DNA from: Streptomyces sp. H27-C3
GTDB lineage: Bacteria; Actinomycetota; Actinomycetes; Streptomycetales; Streptomycetaceae
Assembly (NCBI RefSeq): GCF_030063415.1
Contig: NZ_JASITA010000002.1
Span: 62,001-126,000, forward strand
Length of the DNA: 64,000 nt
Reading direction: 5' to 3'
The translations under genes were made by a program, and so were the position numbers. This document shows positions 44,754 through 52,523 of this stretch, piece by piece. How positions within the stretch are numbered: position 1 is the first letter of the stretch; each line of letters starts with the position of its first letter. Under the pieces are notes generated by a model. It searched no databases. It was not told where the DNA came from and saw only the letters and a list, made by a program, of their open reading frames with translations.

Positions 44754-46214
44754 TCAGGCGTCGGCGCCCTGGGGGGCACGGGTCAGCGACCGCAGCGCGA
44801 GGGCGATCACGATGGCGATGGCGGAGCACACGGCCAGGGCCAGGAACCCGTTGCCGATGCCCGTGGTGGTCGCGTCGGCGACCGAACCGCCGCCGTCGAG
44901 ACCGCTGTCGACCGAGGTCGCGAGGATGGTTCCGATGACGGCGATGCCGAGTGCGGCGCCGGTCTCGTTGAAGGTGTTCAGCAGACCGGAGCCGACGCCG
45001 GACTCCTCCAGCTTGACGTGCGAGGTGCCGATGCCGAAGAGCGGGACGAAGCAGGCAGGCAGGCCGGCGCCGATGACGGCCAGCGCGACGATGGTCAGCG
45101 GAACACTGTCGGTACCGGTCGCCAGGACGCCCGTGCCGACCAACTGCAGCGTGGCCCCGGCCGCGTACATGCCGCCCAGGCCCAGGGCATTGGCCAGCGG
45201 CGGCGCGACCAGCGCGACGACGAGGGCGGCCAGGCCCATGGGGAGCAGCGAGAGGCCGGTGACGAAGGCGCTCATCTCGTGAACCCGCTGGAAGTACATG
45301 CTGGCCAGGAAGGAGCTGCTGATCATCACGCTGGCCACCAGAAGCAGGCCCACGCTGGACAGCCAGTAGGTGGGCTTGCGCAGCAGGTGCAGCGGAAGCA
45401 GCGGGTCGGCCTGTCCGGTCTCCATGAAGGTCACCGTGGCGAGCAGGACGACGGCGGCGCCAATGCTGATCCAGGCGTTCCGGTCGCCGAATCCCTCGTG
45501 CAGCTGGATCAGGCCGAAGGACAGGGCGGCGAGTCCGGCGGTGGACACGATCGCTGAAGGCAGCCGCAGCTTGCGGCCGTTGCTCGTGTTGAGGGCGGGC
45601 ATGCTGCGCAGGGCGCCGATGAAGGCGGCGATGCTGACCGGGATGTTGATCAGGAAGGCCCAGCGCCAGCTGATCGCCGTGACGATAAGACCGCCGAGCA
45701 CCACGCCGATGGTCGCGCCGATCACGCCGAGGCCGCTCCAGGCGGTCAGTGCGATCTTGCGCTGCTCATCGTCCTGGTAGACCGCCAGGATGATGGACAG
45801 GGCGGCCGCGGAGAGCAGTGCGGCCCCGGCGCCCTGGATGGCGCGGCCCGCCACGAGCAGTTCCTGATTGCCCGCGATGCCACAGAGCACAGAGGCGACG
45901 GCGAAGATGGAGAGGCCCGTGAGGAAGGTGCGGCGGCGGCCGAAGACGTCGGAGACGCGGCCACCGAAGAGCAGCAGGCTGCCGAGCATCAGGACGTACG
46001 CGCTGATGGTCCACTGCAGGGCCGTCTGATCGGCGGGCAGTTGGGCCCCGATCGAGGGAAGCGCCACGTTCACGACCGTCGAGTCGAGCATGACCATCAA
46101 CTGGGCGACGCCGACCACCACCAGGGTGCTCCAGGGGGCCTTGCCGGGGGCCTGTGCGGGCGCTTGTTCCGCGCCCTGCTCGGCTGTCTGGGGTGCCAGC
46201 GTCTGCTCGGTCAC
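44754..46214 (-). CDS. MFS drug exporter, DHA2 (14-TM) family
   Basis: 486 residues with fourteen hydrophobic helices. Motif D1/C of EmrB/QacA-type exporters: LMVMLDSTVVNVALPSIGAQ, QWTISAYVLMLGSLLLFGGR, VSDVFGRRRTFLTGLSIFAV, GAALLSAAALSIILAVYQDD, and the antiporter motif GLGVIGATIGVVLGGLIV. Proton-driven export of the cluster's product or self-resistance is the likely role. GTG at 46214 follows AAAGGAGACACG; the longer frame runs into the operator region. It is divergent from a MarR gene 104 bases away, with repeated palindromic sites between, so repression by that MarR is likely. Confidence 0.92.
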   Translation of the reverse strand: MTEQTLAPQTAEQGAEQAPAQAPGKAPWSTLVVVGVAQLMVMLDSTVVNVALPSIGAQLPADQTALQWTISAYVLMLGSLLLFGGRVSDVFGRRRTFLTGLSIFAVASVLCGIAGNQELLVAGRAIQGAGAALLSAAALSIILAVYQDDEQRKIALTAWSGLGVIGATIGVVLGGLIVTAISWRWAFLINIPVSIAAFIGALRSMPALNTSNGRKLRLPSAIVSTAGLAALSFGLIQLHEGFGDRNAWISIGAAVVLLATVTFMETGQADPLLPLHLLRKPTYWLSSVGLLLVASVMISSSFLASMYFQRVHEMSAFVTGLSLLPMGLAALVVALVAPPLANALGLGGMYAAGATLQLVGTGVLATGTDSVPLTIVALAVIGAGLPACFVPLFGIGTSHVKLEESGVGSGLLNTFNETGAALGIAVIGTILATSVDSGLDGGGSVADATTTGIGNGFLALAVCSAIAIVIALALRSLTRAPQGADA

Positions 46215-46243
46215 CGTGTCTCCTTTGCCTATAAAAAACGATC

Positions 46244-46295
46244 CATGCGAATGCATCGATCGATCCCGCACAGTACATGCATGCGTATGCATCGA
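46244..46295. promoter_or_regulatory. Direct-repeated palindromic operator between MFS and marR genes
   Basis: CATGCGAATGCATCGA (46244-46259) and CATGCGTATGCATCGA (46280-46295) differ by one base and lie 36 bases apart, on nearly the same face of the helix. Each contains a near-palindromic ATGC..ATGCAT core. They lie between divergent starts, the normal place for MarR binding. Confidence 0.75.
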
Positions 46296-46318
46296 CAAGA
46301 GGCGACGGCGAACCTACG

Positions 46319-46741
46319 ATGAGGGGCGTGACAGAAACAGCTCTGACCGATCGATGGGTGGCCGTGACCCGCGCCTGTGCGCAGATCAATCAGGCCGCTG
46401 AGCGCGTACTGGCCGAGAACCACGGCCTGTGCGCCAGCGCCTTCGAGATCATGGACGTGATGGCGCGCGCGGACGGCTGGATCAGGGCGGGTGAACTCAG
46501 TTCTCGCGCCAGCCGCAGCCAGCCGCAGGTCTCCCGTTTGCTGGCCCAGATGGTCAACGGCGGCTACGCCGAGCGCAAGCCGTGTCCCAACGATCGGAGA
46601 GGCTTCGACGTTCAGCTCACGCCAGCCGGCCGACAGCTCTTCTCACAGTCCGTCACCACCATGGAAGCGGTACTGCGCGAAGTAGCCGAAAGCAGCGCAG
46701 AGGTGCGGGATGTCATGGGGCTGGCCGCTACCCACCAGTAG
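46319..46741 (+). CDS. MarR-family repressor
   Basis: 140 residues of MarR layout: RVLAENHGLCASAFEIMDVM, winged helix GWIRAGELSSRASRSQPQVS and RLLAQMVNGGYAERKPCPND, RRGFDVQLTPAGRQLFSQSV, then the C-terminal dimer helix. Expected to repress itself and the divergent MFS exporter until a ligand, perhaps the pathway product, binds. ATG at 46319; GTG at 46328 is also possible. Repeated sites lie just upstream. Confidence 0.88.
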   Translation: MRGVTETALTDRWVAVTRACAQINQAAERVLAENHGLCASAFEIMDVMARADGWIRAGELSSRASRSQPQVSRLLAQMVNGGYAERKPCPNDRRGFDVQLTPAGRQLFSQSVTTMEAVLREVAESSAEVRDVMGLAATHQ

Positions 46742-46998
46742 AACTATTTGCTGGTGCCATCGACCTGTCTGATAGCGTCCCAGGTCGATCGCAAGTTCTG
46801 TGACTGCCCTTCACATTCGTTACGGGCAACCAAAGATGGCCGACCCGGGGGGGACGGCCACGCGATCGCGACAGCCGGACGGGCTTTGCACGCCTGCGCG
46901 CCTGGCCCATTTCGAACACCCCCTCAGGAAGCGAAGACACCACGGCTGCACCACGGCCGACCGTGCCTCCGCCGACGCCAGTTAAATACGGGGGAAAC
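46742..46998. other. Gap before the SARP gene
   Basis: No gene. The last part (GCCAGTTAAATACGGGGGAAAC) is the leader of the SARP gene and is relatively AT-rich around 46980-46990. Confidence 0.4.
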
Positions 46999-48387
46999 AT
47001 GCTCAACCAGACGATGCCGCGAACAAGTACCCGCAGCCCCGCGACCCACCGACCACGTGCGGCGGCGCAGCCCGGCTCACGGAGCGCGGGACTGACACGT
47101 GCCAGATCCGGTCCGCTCGGCGAGGCCCGGCCGGCGAACCCCGCGGACCCCGGAGTGTCCTTCCGACTCCTCGGCCCACTGGAGATCGTCACCGCGACCG
47201 GACCGCTCCCGCTGCGGGGCATGAACCAGCGCGCCATCCTCACCTTCCTGCTGCTCCACACCAACCAGGTGGTCGCCACCAGCGACCTGATGCAGGTCCT
47301 CTGGCCCAACGGGGACGCGCCGACAACAGCCCGCAAGGTGCTGCAGAACACCATCTCGGCGCTGCGCGGGGTGCTGACACGCGGTGCGATACCCACCCAT
47401 CTCGCGTCCCTGGTCAGCCAGGCCCCGGGCTACATGCTGCGGATGGCGCCGGAGATTCTGGACCTGGCCAGGTTCCGGATCCTCGCCGACCAGGGCCGCA
47501 CCGCACTGGCCGCCGGCCAGCCCGAGAGCGCCGCCCGCTTCCTGCGCGCCGCGCTGGGCCTGTGGCGGGGCCGAGCCGGACAGGAACTTGCCGAATCCGG
47601 CATCGACTGGACCCAGTTGGCGGTGGCGGACAACGCCCGGACCGCAGCCCTCGAAGACTATTGCGACGCCGAACTCCGCAACGGACGGTACCAGGAGGTG
47701 ATCGGCCGACTGGAGGCCGCGACGGCCGCCGAGCCCTCCCGGGAACGTTCCTCCCACCTCCTCATGCTCGCCCTCTACCGGGCTGGCCACCAGGCCGGGG
47801 CACTGCGGGCGTACGAGCGGCTCCGGCAGCAGCTGAGCCAGGACTTCGGCGTCCAGCCCAGCCGCGAACTGCGGAACCTGCACCAGTCGATCATCGACCA
47901 GGATCCCGCCCTGCTCCCCTCCGAGGAGCCCGACAGCCCCGAGATCGACTTCAGTTCGCAGTCCGACCCCGAACTGGACCTGCTGTTCGCGCTGCTGTCC
48001 CTGGTACAACGCCAGCAGCGCCCGCACGTCGTGACGCTCGCCGGAGGCACGGGCGGAGGCACGGGCTGGCTCCTCTCCGAGCTCACGAGCAGGCTCCGCC
48101 AGGACGGCCAGGTCACCGTCTGGCACGTCCGCACCGGCCCGGACGGCGCCGCACTCGGCGACGACCTGCGCGCCGCACTGCGCCGAGCCACCCCGCACCG
48201 CCCGCTGGTGGTGGTCGCCGAGAACCTGCACCATGTCGGGGGCGCGGTCCCGGCCTGCGTCGGTGAGGTGATCCGCACGGCGGGCCGTACCCCGCTGCTC
48301 GTGGTGCTGACGTCCCGCGCCGAACCCGAAAGCCTCTGGCCCGGCTGGAACGCCGCCGTGCCCTGGTCGACCACTGTCATGGTCTGA
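46999..48387 (+). CDS. SARP-family activator with P-loop-like C-terminal extension
   Basis: 462 residues. After a ~50-residue disordered N-terminus come an OmpR-like winged helix (SFRLLGPLEIVTATGPLPLR, NQRAILTFLLLHTNQVVATS, DLMQVLWPNGDAPTTARKVL, QNTISALRGVL) and a bacterial transcriptional activation domain (LDLARFRILADQGRTALAAG, LLMLALYRAGHQAGALRAYE, RLRQQLSQDFGVQPSRELR). The last ~150 residues hold GGTGGGTGWLLSELTSRL, a degenerate P-loop as in AfsR-type proteins, but the rest of the NB-ARC domain is short. SARPs switch on antibiotic clusters; this one is divergently placed from the MFS gene and likely drives the 37-44 kb operon. Confidence 0.88.
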   Translation: MLNQTMPRTSTRSPATHRPRAAAQPGSRSAGLTRARSGPLGEARPANPADPGVSFRLLGPLEIVTATGPLPLRGMNQRAILTFLLLHTNQVVATSDLMQVLWPNGDAPTTARKVLQNTISALRGVLTRGAIPTHLASLVSQAPGYMLRMAPEILDLARFRILADQGRTALAAGQPESAARFLRAALGLWRGRAGQELAESGIDWTQLAVADNARTAALEDYCDAELRNGRYQEVIGRLEAATAAEPSRERSSHLLMLALYRAGHQAGALRAYERLRQQLSQDFGVQPSRELRNLHQSIIDQDPALLPSEEPDSPEIDFSSQSDPELDLLFALLSLVQRQQRPHVVTLAGGTGGGTGWLLSELTSRLRQDGQVTVWHVRTGPDGAALGDDLRAALRRATPHRPLVVVAENLHHVGGAVPACVGEVIRTAGRTPLLVVLTSRAEPESLWPGWNAAVPWSTTVMV

Positions 48388-48404
48388 CGCTCCGCGCGTA
48401 CGAC

Positions 48405-48434
48405 GATGGGCGCCACCCTCGGGGTGGCGCCCAT
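48405..48434. terminator. Terminator after the SARP gene
   Basis: ATGGGCGCCACCC and GGGTGGCGCCCAT are exact reverse complements around TCGG, followed by GTCTTG. The stem is 13 bp. Confidence 0.85.
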
Positions 48435-48618
48435 GTCTTGTGTACGGCCGGACAGCAGCCGGTCAGGCAGGGGATGGGGGCTCGTCCCACACCCCCGCGA
48501 CCCGCGGCAGCGGCGCCGAGGCCGACCGGGCGCACGGAGGTATCAGCCGGTTGTCAGGGGCGGACCGCATCATGACCGAAACAGAAGCGGATTCGAGGGT
48601 GCGGGACTTGGGGGCACG

Positions 48619-49185
48619 ATGGTGTGGACACAGTGCGTCGAGTCACGGCCCCTCGCCGCGGAGCGGGTGGCCTGCTTCCCTCATGCCGGCGGCTCGCCCT
48701 ATTTCTTCCGCGGCTGGGGCAAGGCGCTGGACAGGTTCGAAGTCCATGCGGTGTGCTATCCGGGGCGTGCGGAACGCATCGCTGAGCCCCCCTGCACCGC
48801 ACTCGTGCCCATGGCCCGGCACATCGCCGACGAGCTGCGGCCGATGATGGAGGAGCGGCCCACCACGCTCTTCGGACACAGCATGGGGGCCGTCGTCGCC
48901 TACGAGGTGGCCCGGGCCCTGGAGGCCGGAGGAACCCGGGTCGGGCACCTCTTCGCCTCGGGCGCCCGGGCCCCGCAGCTGATGCGGGCGACGCTGGTCG
49001 AACTGGGCCAGACGGATGCGGAACTGCTGCGCAACCCCGCGTTCATGGAACTGGTGATGCCCTACATCGCCGCCGACTTCCGGATGCTCGCGGCCTACGA
49101 GGGCGAGGGGCGGACGCCGTTGGACTGCCCCGTCACCGCGCTCCTCGGCGCGTCCGACCCCCGGGTGAGCGCCGGTCTTCCGTAG
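48619..49185 (+). CDS. Type II thioesterase, 3' end replaced by integrase-end sequence
   Basis: 188 residues of a type II (editing) thioesterase: RVACFPHAGGSPYFFRGWGK, EVHAVCYPGRAERIAEPPCT, and TTLFGHSMGAVVAYEVARAL with the nucleophile Ser. Then come the lid and PLDCPVTALLGASDPRVSAG, where the catalytic Asp region begins. The protein then stops; the expected final ~50 residues with the catalytic His are missing. At about 49172 the DNA becomes homologous to the integrase gene region at 61008, so an element end cut the gene off. The thioesterase is therefore probably inactive. ATG at 48619 after CTTGGGGGCACG. Confidence 0.8.
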   Translation: MVWTQCVESRPLAAERVACFPHAGGSPYFFRGWGKALDRFEVHAVCYPGRAERIAEPPCTALVPMARHIADELRPMMEERPTTLFGHSMGAVVAYEVARALEAGGTRVGHLFASGARAPQLMRATLVELGQTDAELLRNPAFMELVMPYIAADFRMLAAYEGEGRTPLDCPVTALLGASDPRVSAGLP

Positions 49186-49399
49186 CGGCAGCCGGGTCGA
49201 TGTACCCCTTGCCCTTGACCCACCCCGGCGGCCACTGCTGTCCGTTGTCGTCTACTGCCGGCTTGAAGACCTCGGCAGATTCCTCGTCGTCGAACCGCTC
49301 GGTCGGCTGAGCCCCCGAACGGCTCCCGCCCAACCGCCACTTGACTTGGCAGCTCGCGATCTCTCCGACCGCGTTCTTGCGCGGTGTGACGTACGCCAT
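49172..49399 (-). pseudogene. Duplicated 5' end of the integrase gene
   Basis: The frame from ATG at 49399 reads MAYVTPRKNAVGEIASCQVK, WRLGGSRSGAQPTERFDDEE, SAEVFKPAVDDNGQQWPPGW, VKGKGYIDPAA, matching the first ~76 residues of the intact integrase (ATG at 61222) with a handful of differences. It then runs into thioesterase DNA. It is the remnant of island 2's own integrase. Confidence 0.9.
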
Positions 49400-49501
49400 C
49401 CATGCACGATAGCGCCGCGTGCTCCCACCGTGCTCCCACAACGGACACACACTCGGCGCTCCATGTTCGACATTCGTTCTGGTCAGGCAGTTGCGCCCCG
49501 T

Positions 49502-49526
49502 GGTGCCCGGAGCCGGACTCGAACCG
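49502..49526. other. att-like copy of the bldA 3' end (island 2/3 junction)
   Basis: The 25 bases GGTGCCCGGAGCCGGACTCG plus AACCG match 61325-61349 exactly, unlike the two distal copies, which differ at one base. It joins an integrase-side end on its left to a left-end repeat on its right, as expected for tandem insertion. Confidence 0.85.
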
Positions 49527-49923
49527 CATCCGGAACCCCCTCTGACCTGCGGCTTCTCTCTCACCTGGGAAAACCGCCCCGCATGATCCCGCATGAGTCC
49601 GGATTGCCCCGCGCTATCACCCGGCCGTGCTCCCATGGGAGCACGGTGGAGCGCCCCAGATGACGGAAGGCCCGGCAGCCGACTGCCGGGCCTTCCTGCG
49701 GTCCGCACCCCAGCTTTGCGGAGCATGGAGCGGAACCGCCTCGCTACGTGTCCGTAGCGAGCCTGTGCCCCGGCCATTGCCTGGCTCGCGGACCGTCATT
49801 AAAACCCGAACCACCTGCTGTGCCTAGATCTCGCCGTGTTCGGTCGAAAATGGCTGGATCAGATGCATCCGGTCCTACATCGTCGCTCACCAGTAGGGCT
49901 GGATCGTTCAGATTCGATTCTTT
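49502..49923. repeat. Element left-end repeat, copy C
   Basis: Related to copies A and B over its length but more diverged. It keeps the CTCTCACCTGGG start, a 20-bp perfect palindrome at 49626-49645 (CGTGCTCCCATGGGAGCACG), hairpin 49666-49696, GCTTTGCGGAGCATGGAGCG, and GATTCGATTCTTTGC. It is the left end of island 3. Confidence 0.85.
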
Positions 49924-49951
49924 GCTCGGCATACGGACCGCGCGCAGACAA

Positions 49952-49978
49952 AAGCGAGGGGCCAGCAGCCCCTCGCTT
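49952..49978. terminator. Hairpin at the left edge of island 3
   Basis: AAGCGAGGGGC pairs with GCCCCTCGCTT around CAGCA. It would terminate the minus-strand MazG operon. An equivalent hairpin is kept at 34124-34148 in island 2. Confidence 0.7.
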
Positions 49979-50060
49979 CTGATCGAGCCGGTCCGCCGCT
50001 CCCCCGGCCCTGGTCCTGATAGGCGGCCCTGAGCGGAACCGCGCCACTACGTGTCCGGGC

Positions 50061-50384
50061 CTACTTGGCCAGGGATCGTTCGGCGATGTGCTCGATTCGC
50101 TCGGCGAAGATCTTTGGGGCGTCGGGGGTGATCGTGTACAGGGCCACCATGCCGGTGAGGATGACGTCCACCAGCTCGGACTGCACGTCATCCCACGAGT
50201 GGCTAGCGCCCTTGCGTGGGTTGGAGCCCATCGCGCCGTGGACTGCCTCAGCGACCTCGCCGGCCTCCTCGGTGATTTTCAGGATGCGCAGCAGTCGCGA
50301 TTCCGCCGGGGAAAGAGAGGTCGAGGACTCCTTATCGAGCCACTCGACGAGGCGCGCGATGGTGGTCCAGTCCGTGTCTTGCAT
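50061..50384 (-). CDS. MazG-like nucleotide pyrophosphohydrolase
   Basis: 107 residues, all-alpha NTP-PPase type: RLLRILKITEEAGEVAEAVH, with the EEAGEVAEA metal-binding helix, and DDVQSELVDVILTGMVALYT, with the second E..D pair that completes the MazG motif. MazG proteins hydrolyse (d)NTPs to monophosphates and can clean damaged nucleotides from the pool. It starts four bases after the end of the thymidylate-kinase-like gene, so they are probably coupled. ATG at 50384. It is the last gene of a run that includes a radical SAM enzyme and a DNA-glycosylase-like protein. Confidence 0.87.
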   Translation of the reverse strand: MQDTDWTTIARLVEWLDKESSTSLSPAESRLLRILKITEEAGEVAEAVHGAMGSNPRKGASHSWDDVQSELVDVILTGMVALYTITPDAPKIFAERIEHIAERSLAK

Positions 50385-50388
50385 GCGG

Positions 50389-51030
50389 TTACTCCGTGAG
50401 GGGTGCGGGGTGGGGGCGAGGCGCGACGCTACCGGAGGACGTCGCCAGAGACTCGGCAATGCGTGCGGCTACCCCGGAAGAGGGGACGGTGCTGGTATTG
50501 ACGACCAGCACCGAAACGCCCAGACCGATGAGCGTCACGGCCGCACGCTTGTACAGCGCCACTTCACGCTGCGGGATGCCCGGGTCACGCTCGAACCGGT
50601 GATGCGCCCCACGGTCGAAGAGCCTGGCCGTGATGACGGCCGGGTCGGCGGTGAGGATGACGGACAGATCCGGCAGCCGTACGCCGGCGTTGAGCGCCAG
50701 GAGGAAATCCTCGTCGACGCCGTCGAGCTGCTGGACGACGAGCGTGGACGCCAGGTAGCGGTCACACACCACGGTGACGCCCTGGTCGAGCTGCGGTTCG
50801 ATCTCGCGGGCGAGGTGGTCGTAGCGGTCGGCTGCGACGAGGCAGGCCAGCGACCGGCCGGTGATCTGATCGGCGTGGGAGCGGGTGAACGCTCCCAGTT
50901 CGCTGCGGGACGGCTCCGTTGTAGCGTGCACCGCATCGCCGCGTTGCCGCAGCAGATCGCTGAGGAGCCGGGCCGCGGTGGACTTCCCGACGCCGCCTGG
51001 CCCGTCGAGAGTGACGAATCGCCCCGTCAC
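50389..51030 (-). CDS. Thymidylate-kinase-like (Tmk) protein
   Basis: 213 residues. P-loop VTLDGPGGVGKSTAARLLSD, DR motif VTVVCDRYLASTLVVQQ, and lid region LFDRGAHHRFERDPG, with the substrate strand LPDLSVILTADPAVITARL. Overall it resembles dTMP kinase but with TTEPSRSELGAFTRSHADQI in the dTMP-binding region and a long DGVDEDFLLALNAGV insert. It may phosphorylate dTMP or an unusual deoxynucleotide. A broken copy sits in island 2 (34189-34467), showing that this gene belongs to the element family. GTG at 51030 overlaps the radical SAM gene's stop by 4 bases. Confidence 0.88.
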   Translation of the reverse strand: MTGRFVTLDGPGGVGKSTAARLLSDLLRQRGDAVHATTEPSRSELGAFTRSHADQITGRSLACLVAADRYDHLAREIEPQLDQGVTVVCDRYLASTLVVQQLDGVDEDFLLALNAGVRLPDLSVILTADPAVITARLFDRGAHHRFERDPGIPQREVALYKRAAVTLIGLGVSVLVVNTSTVPSSGVAARIAESLATSSGSVAPRPHPAPLTE

Positions 51031-52523
51031 GCGGACACCCCCTCCGTGGTCCGGGCGTGCTGTTCACGCGTCAGGGTGGACAACGTCGCGCGCAGTTCCG
51101 CCAGGCCCGTTCCTGCGAACGGGATGCCGACGCTGAAGTTGAACTCGTCGCGGGCTCGCATGGATTCGTTGGCGCCGTGTTCGGTGAGGTCGACATCGTT
51201 GTAGTCGAGCATCGCTTCCGGGGCGTGGCCGGCCTTCACGAGGTCGTTCCATACCGGGGTGCCCGGGTACGGCCGGAACTCGAACACTGAGGCGCGGAAG
51301 CTTCCGGGCAGGCGGTCGGCCAGCTCCCACAGATGCCTGATGTGCCGGACTGTCGCGGCCATGTCCTCCGGTTCCTCACCGGGGAACCCGAGGATGAAAT
51401 AGCCCTTCACGGAGATGCCGCGCTCCAGGAGCCGCCGTGCGACGGCCAGAGTCATCTCAGCCGTGATCCGCTTGTCCATGGAAGCCAGGACCCGGTCACT
51501 GCCGGACTCGACGCCCAGCGCGACCTCGTTGAGGCCATTGGCGACGAGGGTGTCGAGCATCGCGTCGCTCTCGCGGGCGATCACGTTGATCCGGCCGGTG
51601 GCGTCCCACACGAACCGCTCCCCGACGTGGTGGGCGCTGAACGCCTCCATCATGGACGCGATGATGCGGTGTGCCCCGAGGAACAGGTCATCCACGAACC
51701 GGAACGCTGTGACGTCGTAACGCCCGTGCAGCTCGTTCATCTCGCTGATGATGTTGCCCGGGGTTCGGGTGCGGATCTTCACGTCCGGATTGACCGAGGC
51801 AGCAGCGCCGCAGAACGCGCACTCGTACGGGCAGCCGCGGGCGCCCACCATGTTGGCTTTCCACCGGCCGCCGCTGGTGAGGTATGGGTCTTGGGGAAGG
51901 AACGCACGGTCCACGAACGGCAGGGCGTCGATGTCCGGACTGAGCCACGAACCTCCCTGTCCCGGCAGGGCGATCCCGGTGGCAGTCGTCCCCAGGAGCC
52001 GGTCACGCCACATCACCCCTGGAAGCTCCGCCCGTCGCGCGCCGTCACCCAGGAGCGCGGCGACGCGGCTCTCGGCCTCGCCGATGACCAGGGCCTGCAG
52101 ACGCACCATGCGCGGGTCCGCGAGGATCCTGGTCGGCATGGCCTTGGCATGGTGACCCCCGACCATCAGGGCAATGCTCTCGTCCAGGCCGGCGGCGATG
52201 CGCGCCGACAGCTCGTAGGTCGGGGCGAGGAGGTTCATGCCGGCCCACCGTGGCCGGGCGGCGTTGACTGTCTCGATGGTCGCCTGCACCCCCAGGCCGT
52301 GCGCCTCGGCGTCCAGGATGCCGACATTGAAGCCCTGTGCCTGGGCGTACGTGGCGATGTACGCCATGCCGATGACCGGCAAGGTGTAGTCGTTGGTGCG
52401 CGGCCTCAGGCCGTAGTCCCGTAGAGGGGCGTTGATGAACAGGGCGTCGAGCGGCCGGGCCAGGTCCGCCCCGGCGATGAGGTCAGGTGCGGTCAGGGCC
52501 GTGGTGCTCCGATGGTCGGGCAT
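51027..52523 (-). CDS. B12-binding-domain radical SAM enzyme
   Basis: 498 residues. The N-terminal ~170 residues resemble a cobalamin-binding domain (DALFINAPLRDYGLRPRTND, YTLPVIGMAYIATYAQAQGF, IALMVGGHHAKAMPTRILAD), without an obvious DxHxxG, so B12 binding may be base-off without His or lost. The radical SAM domain carries ARGCPYECAFCGAAASVNPD (CxxxCxxC) and EVALGVESGSDRVLASMDKR, KGYFILGFPGEEPEDMAA. Relatives methylate unactivated carbons or do other radical chemistry. In a run with Tmk, MazG and a glycosylase, a nucleotide or nucleobase substrate is an attractive guess. It overlaps the glycosylase gene by 41 bases. Confidence 0.9.
   Translation of the reverse strand: MPDHRSTTALTAPDLIAGADLARPLDALFINAPLRDYGLRPRTNDYTLPVIGMAYIATYAQAQGFNVGILDAEAHGLGVQATIETVNAARPRWAGMNLLAPTYELSARIAAGLDESIALMVGGHHAKAMPTRILADPRMVRLQALVIGEAESRVAALLGDGARRAELPGVMWRDRLLGTTATGIALPGQGGSWLSPDIDALPFVDRAFLPQDPYLTSGGRWKANMVGARGCPYECAFCGAAASVNPDVKIRTRTPGNIISEMNELHGRYDVTAFRFVDDLFLGAHRIIASMMEAFSAHHVGERFVWDATGRINVIARESDAMLDTLVANGLNEVALGVESGSDRVLASMDKRITAEMTLAVARRLLERGISVKGYFILGFPGEEPEDMAATVRHIRHLWELADRLPGSFRASVFEFRPYPGTPVWNDLVKAGHAPEAMLDYNDVDLTEHGANESMRARDEFNFSVGIPFAGTGLAELRATLSTLTREQHARTTEGVSA

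Larger units (their letters stand above)
49172..49526. repeat. Integrase-side end repeat, copy 1 (pairs with 61008-61349)
   Basis: About 350 bases nearly identical to the sequence beside bldA, covering the integrase 5' end, its promoter with two GTGCTCCCAC repeats (49419-49428 and 49430-49439), and the bldA 3'-end core. Base differences are few and mostly in the coding part; the final ~180 bases are identical by eye. Confidence 0.9.

Noticed and set aside
44053..45282. 409-residue plus-strand ORF opposite the SCP2-like and MFS genes
   Set aside because: Antisense shadow; the minus-strand proteins have clear family motifs.
49133..49777. 214-residue minus-strand ORF spanning the thioesterase end, integrase relic and left-end repeat
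   Set aside because: It is an accidental read-through joining an integrase fragment to non-coding DNA; only the 49172-49399 part is gene-derived.
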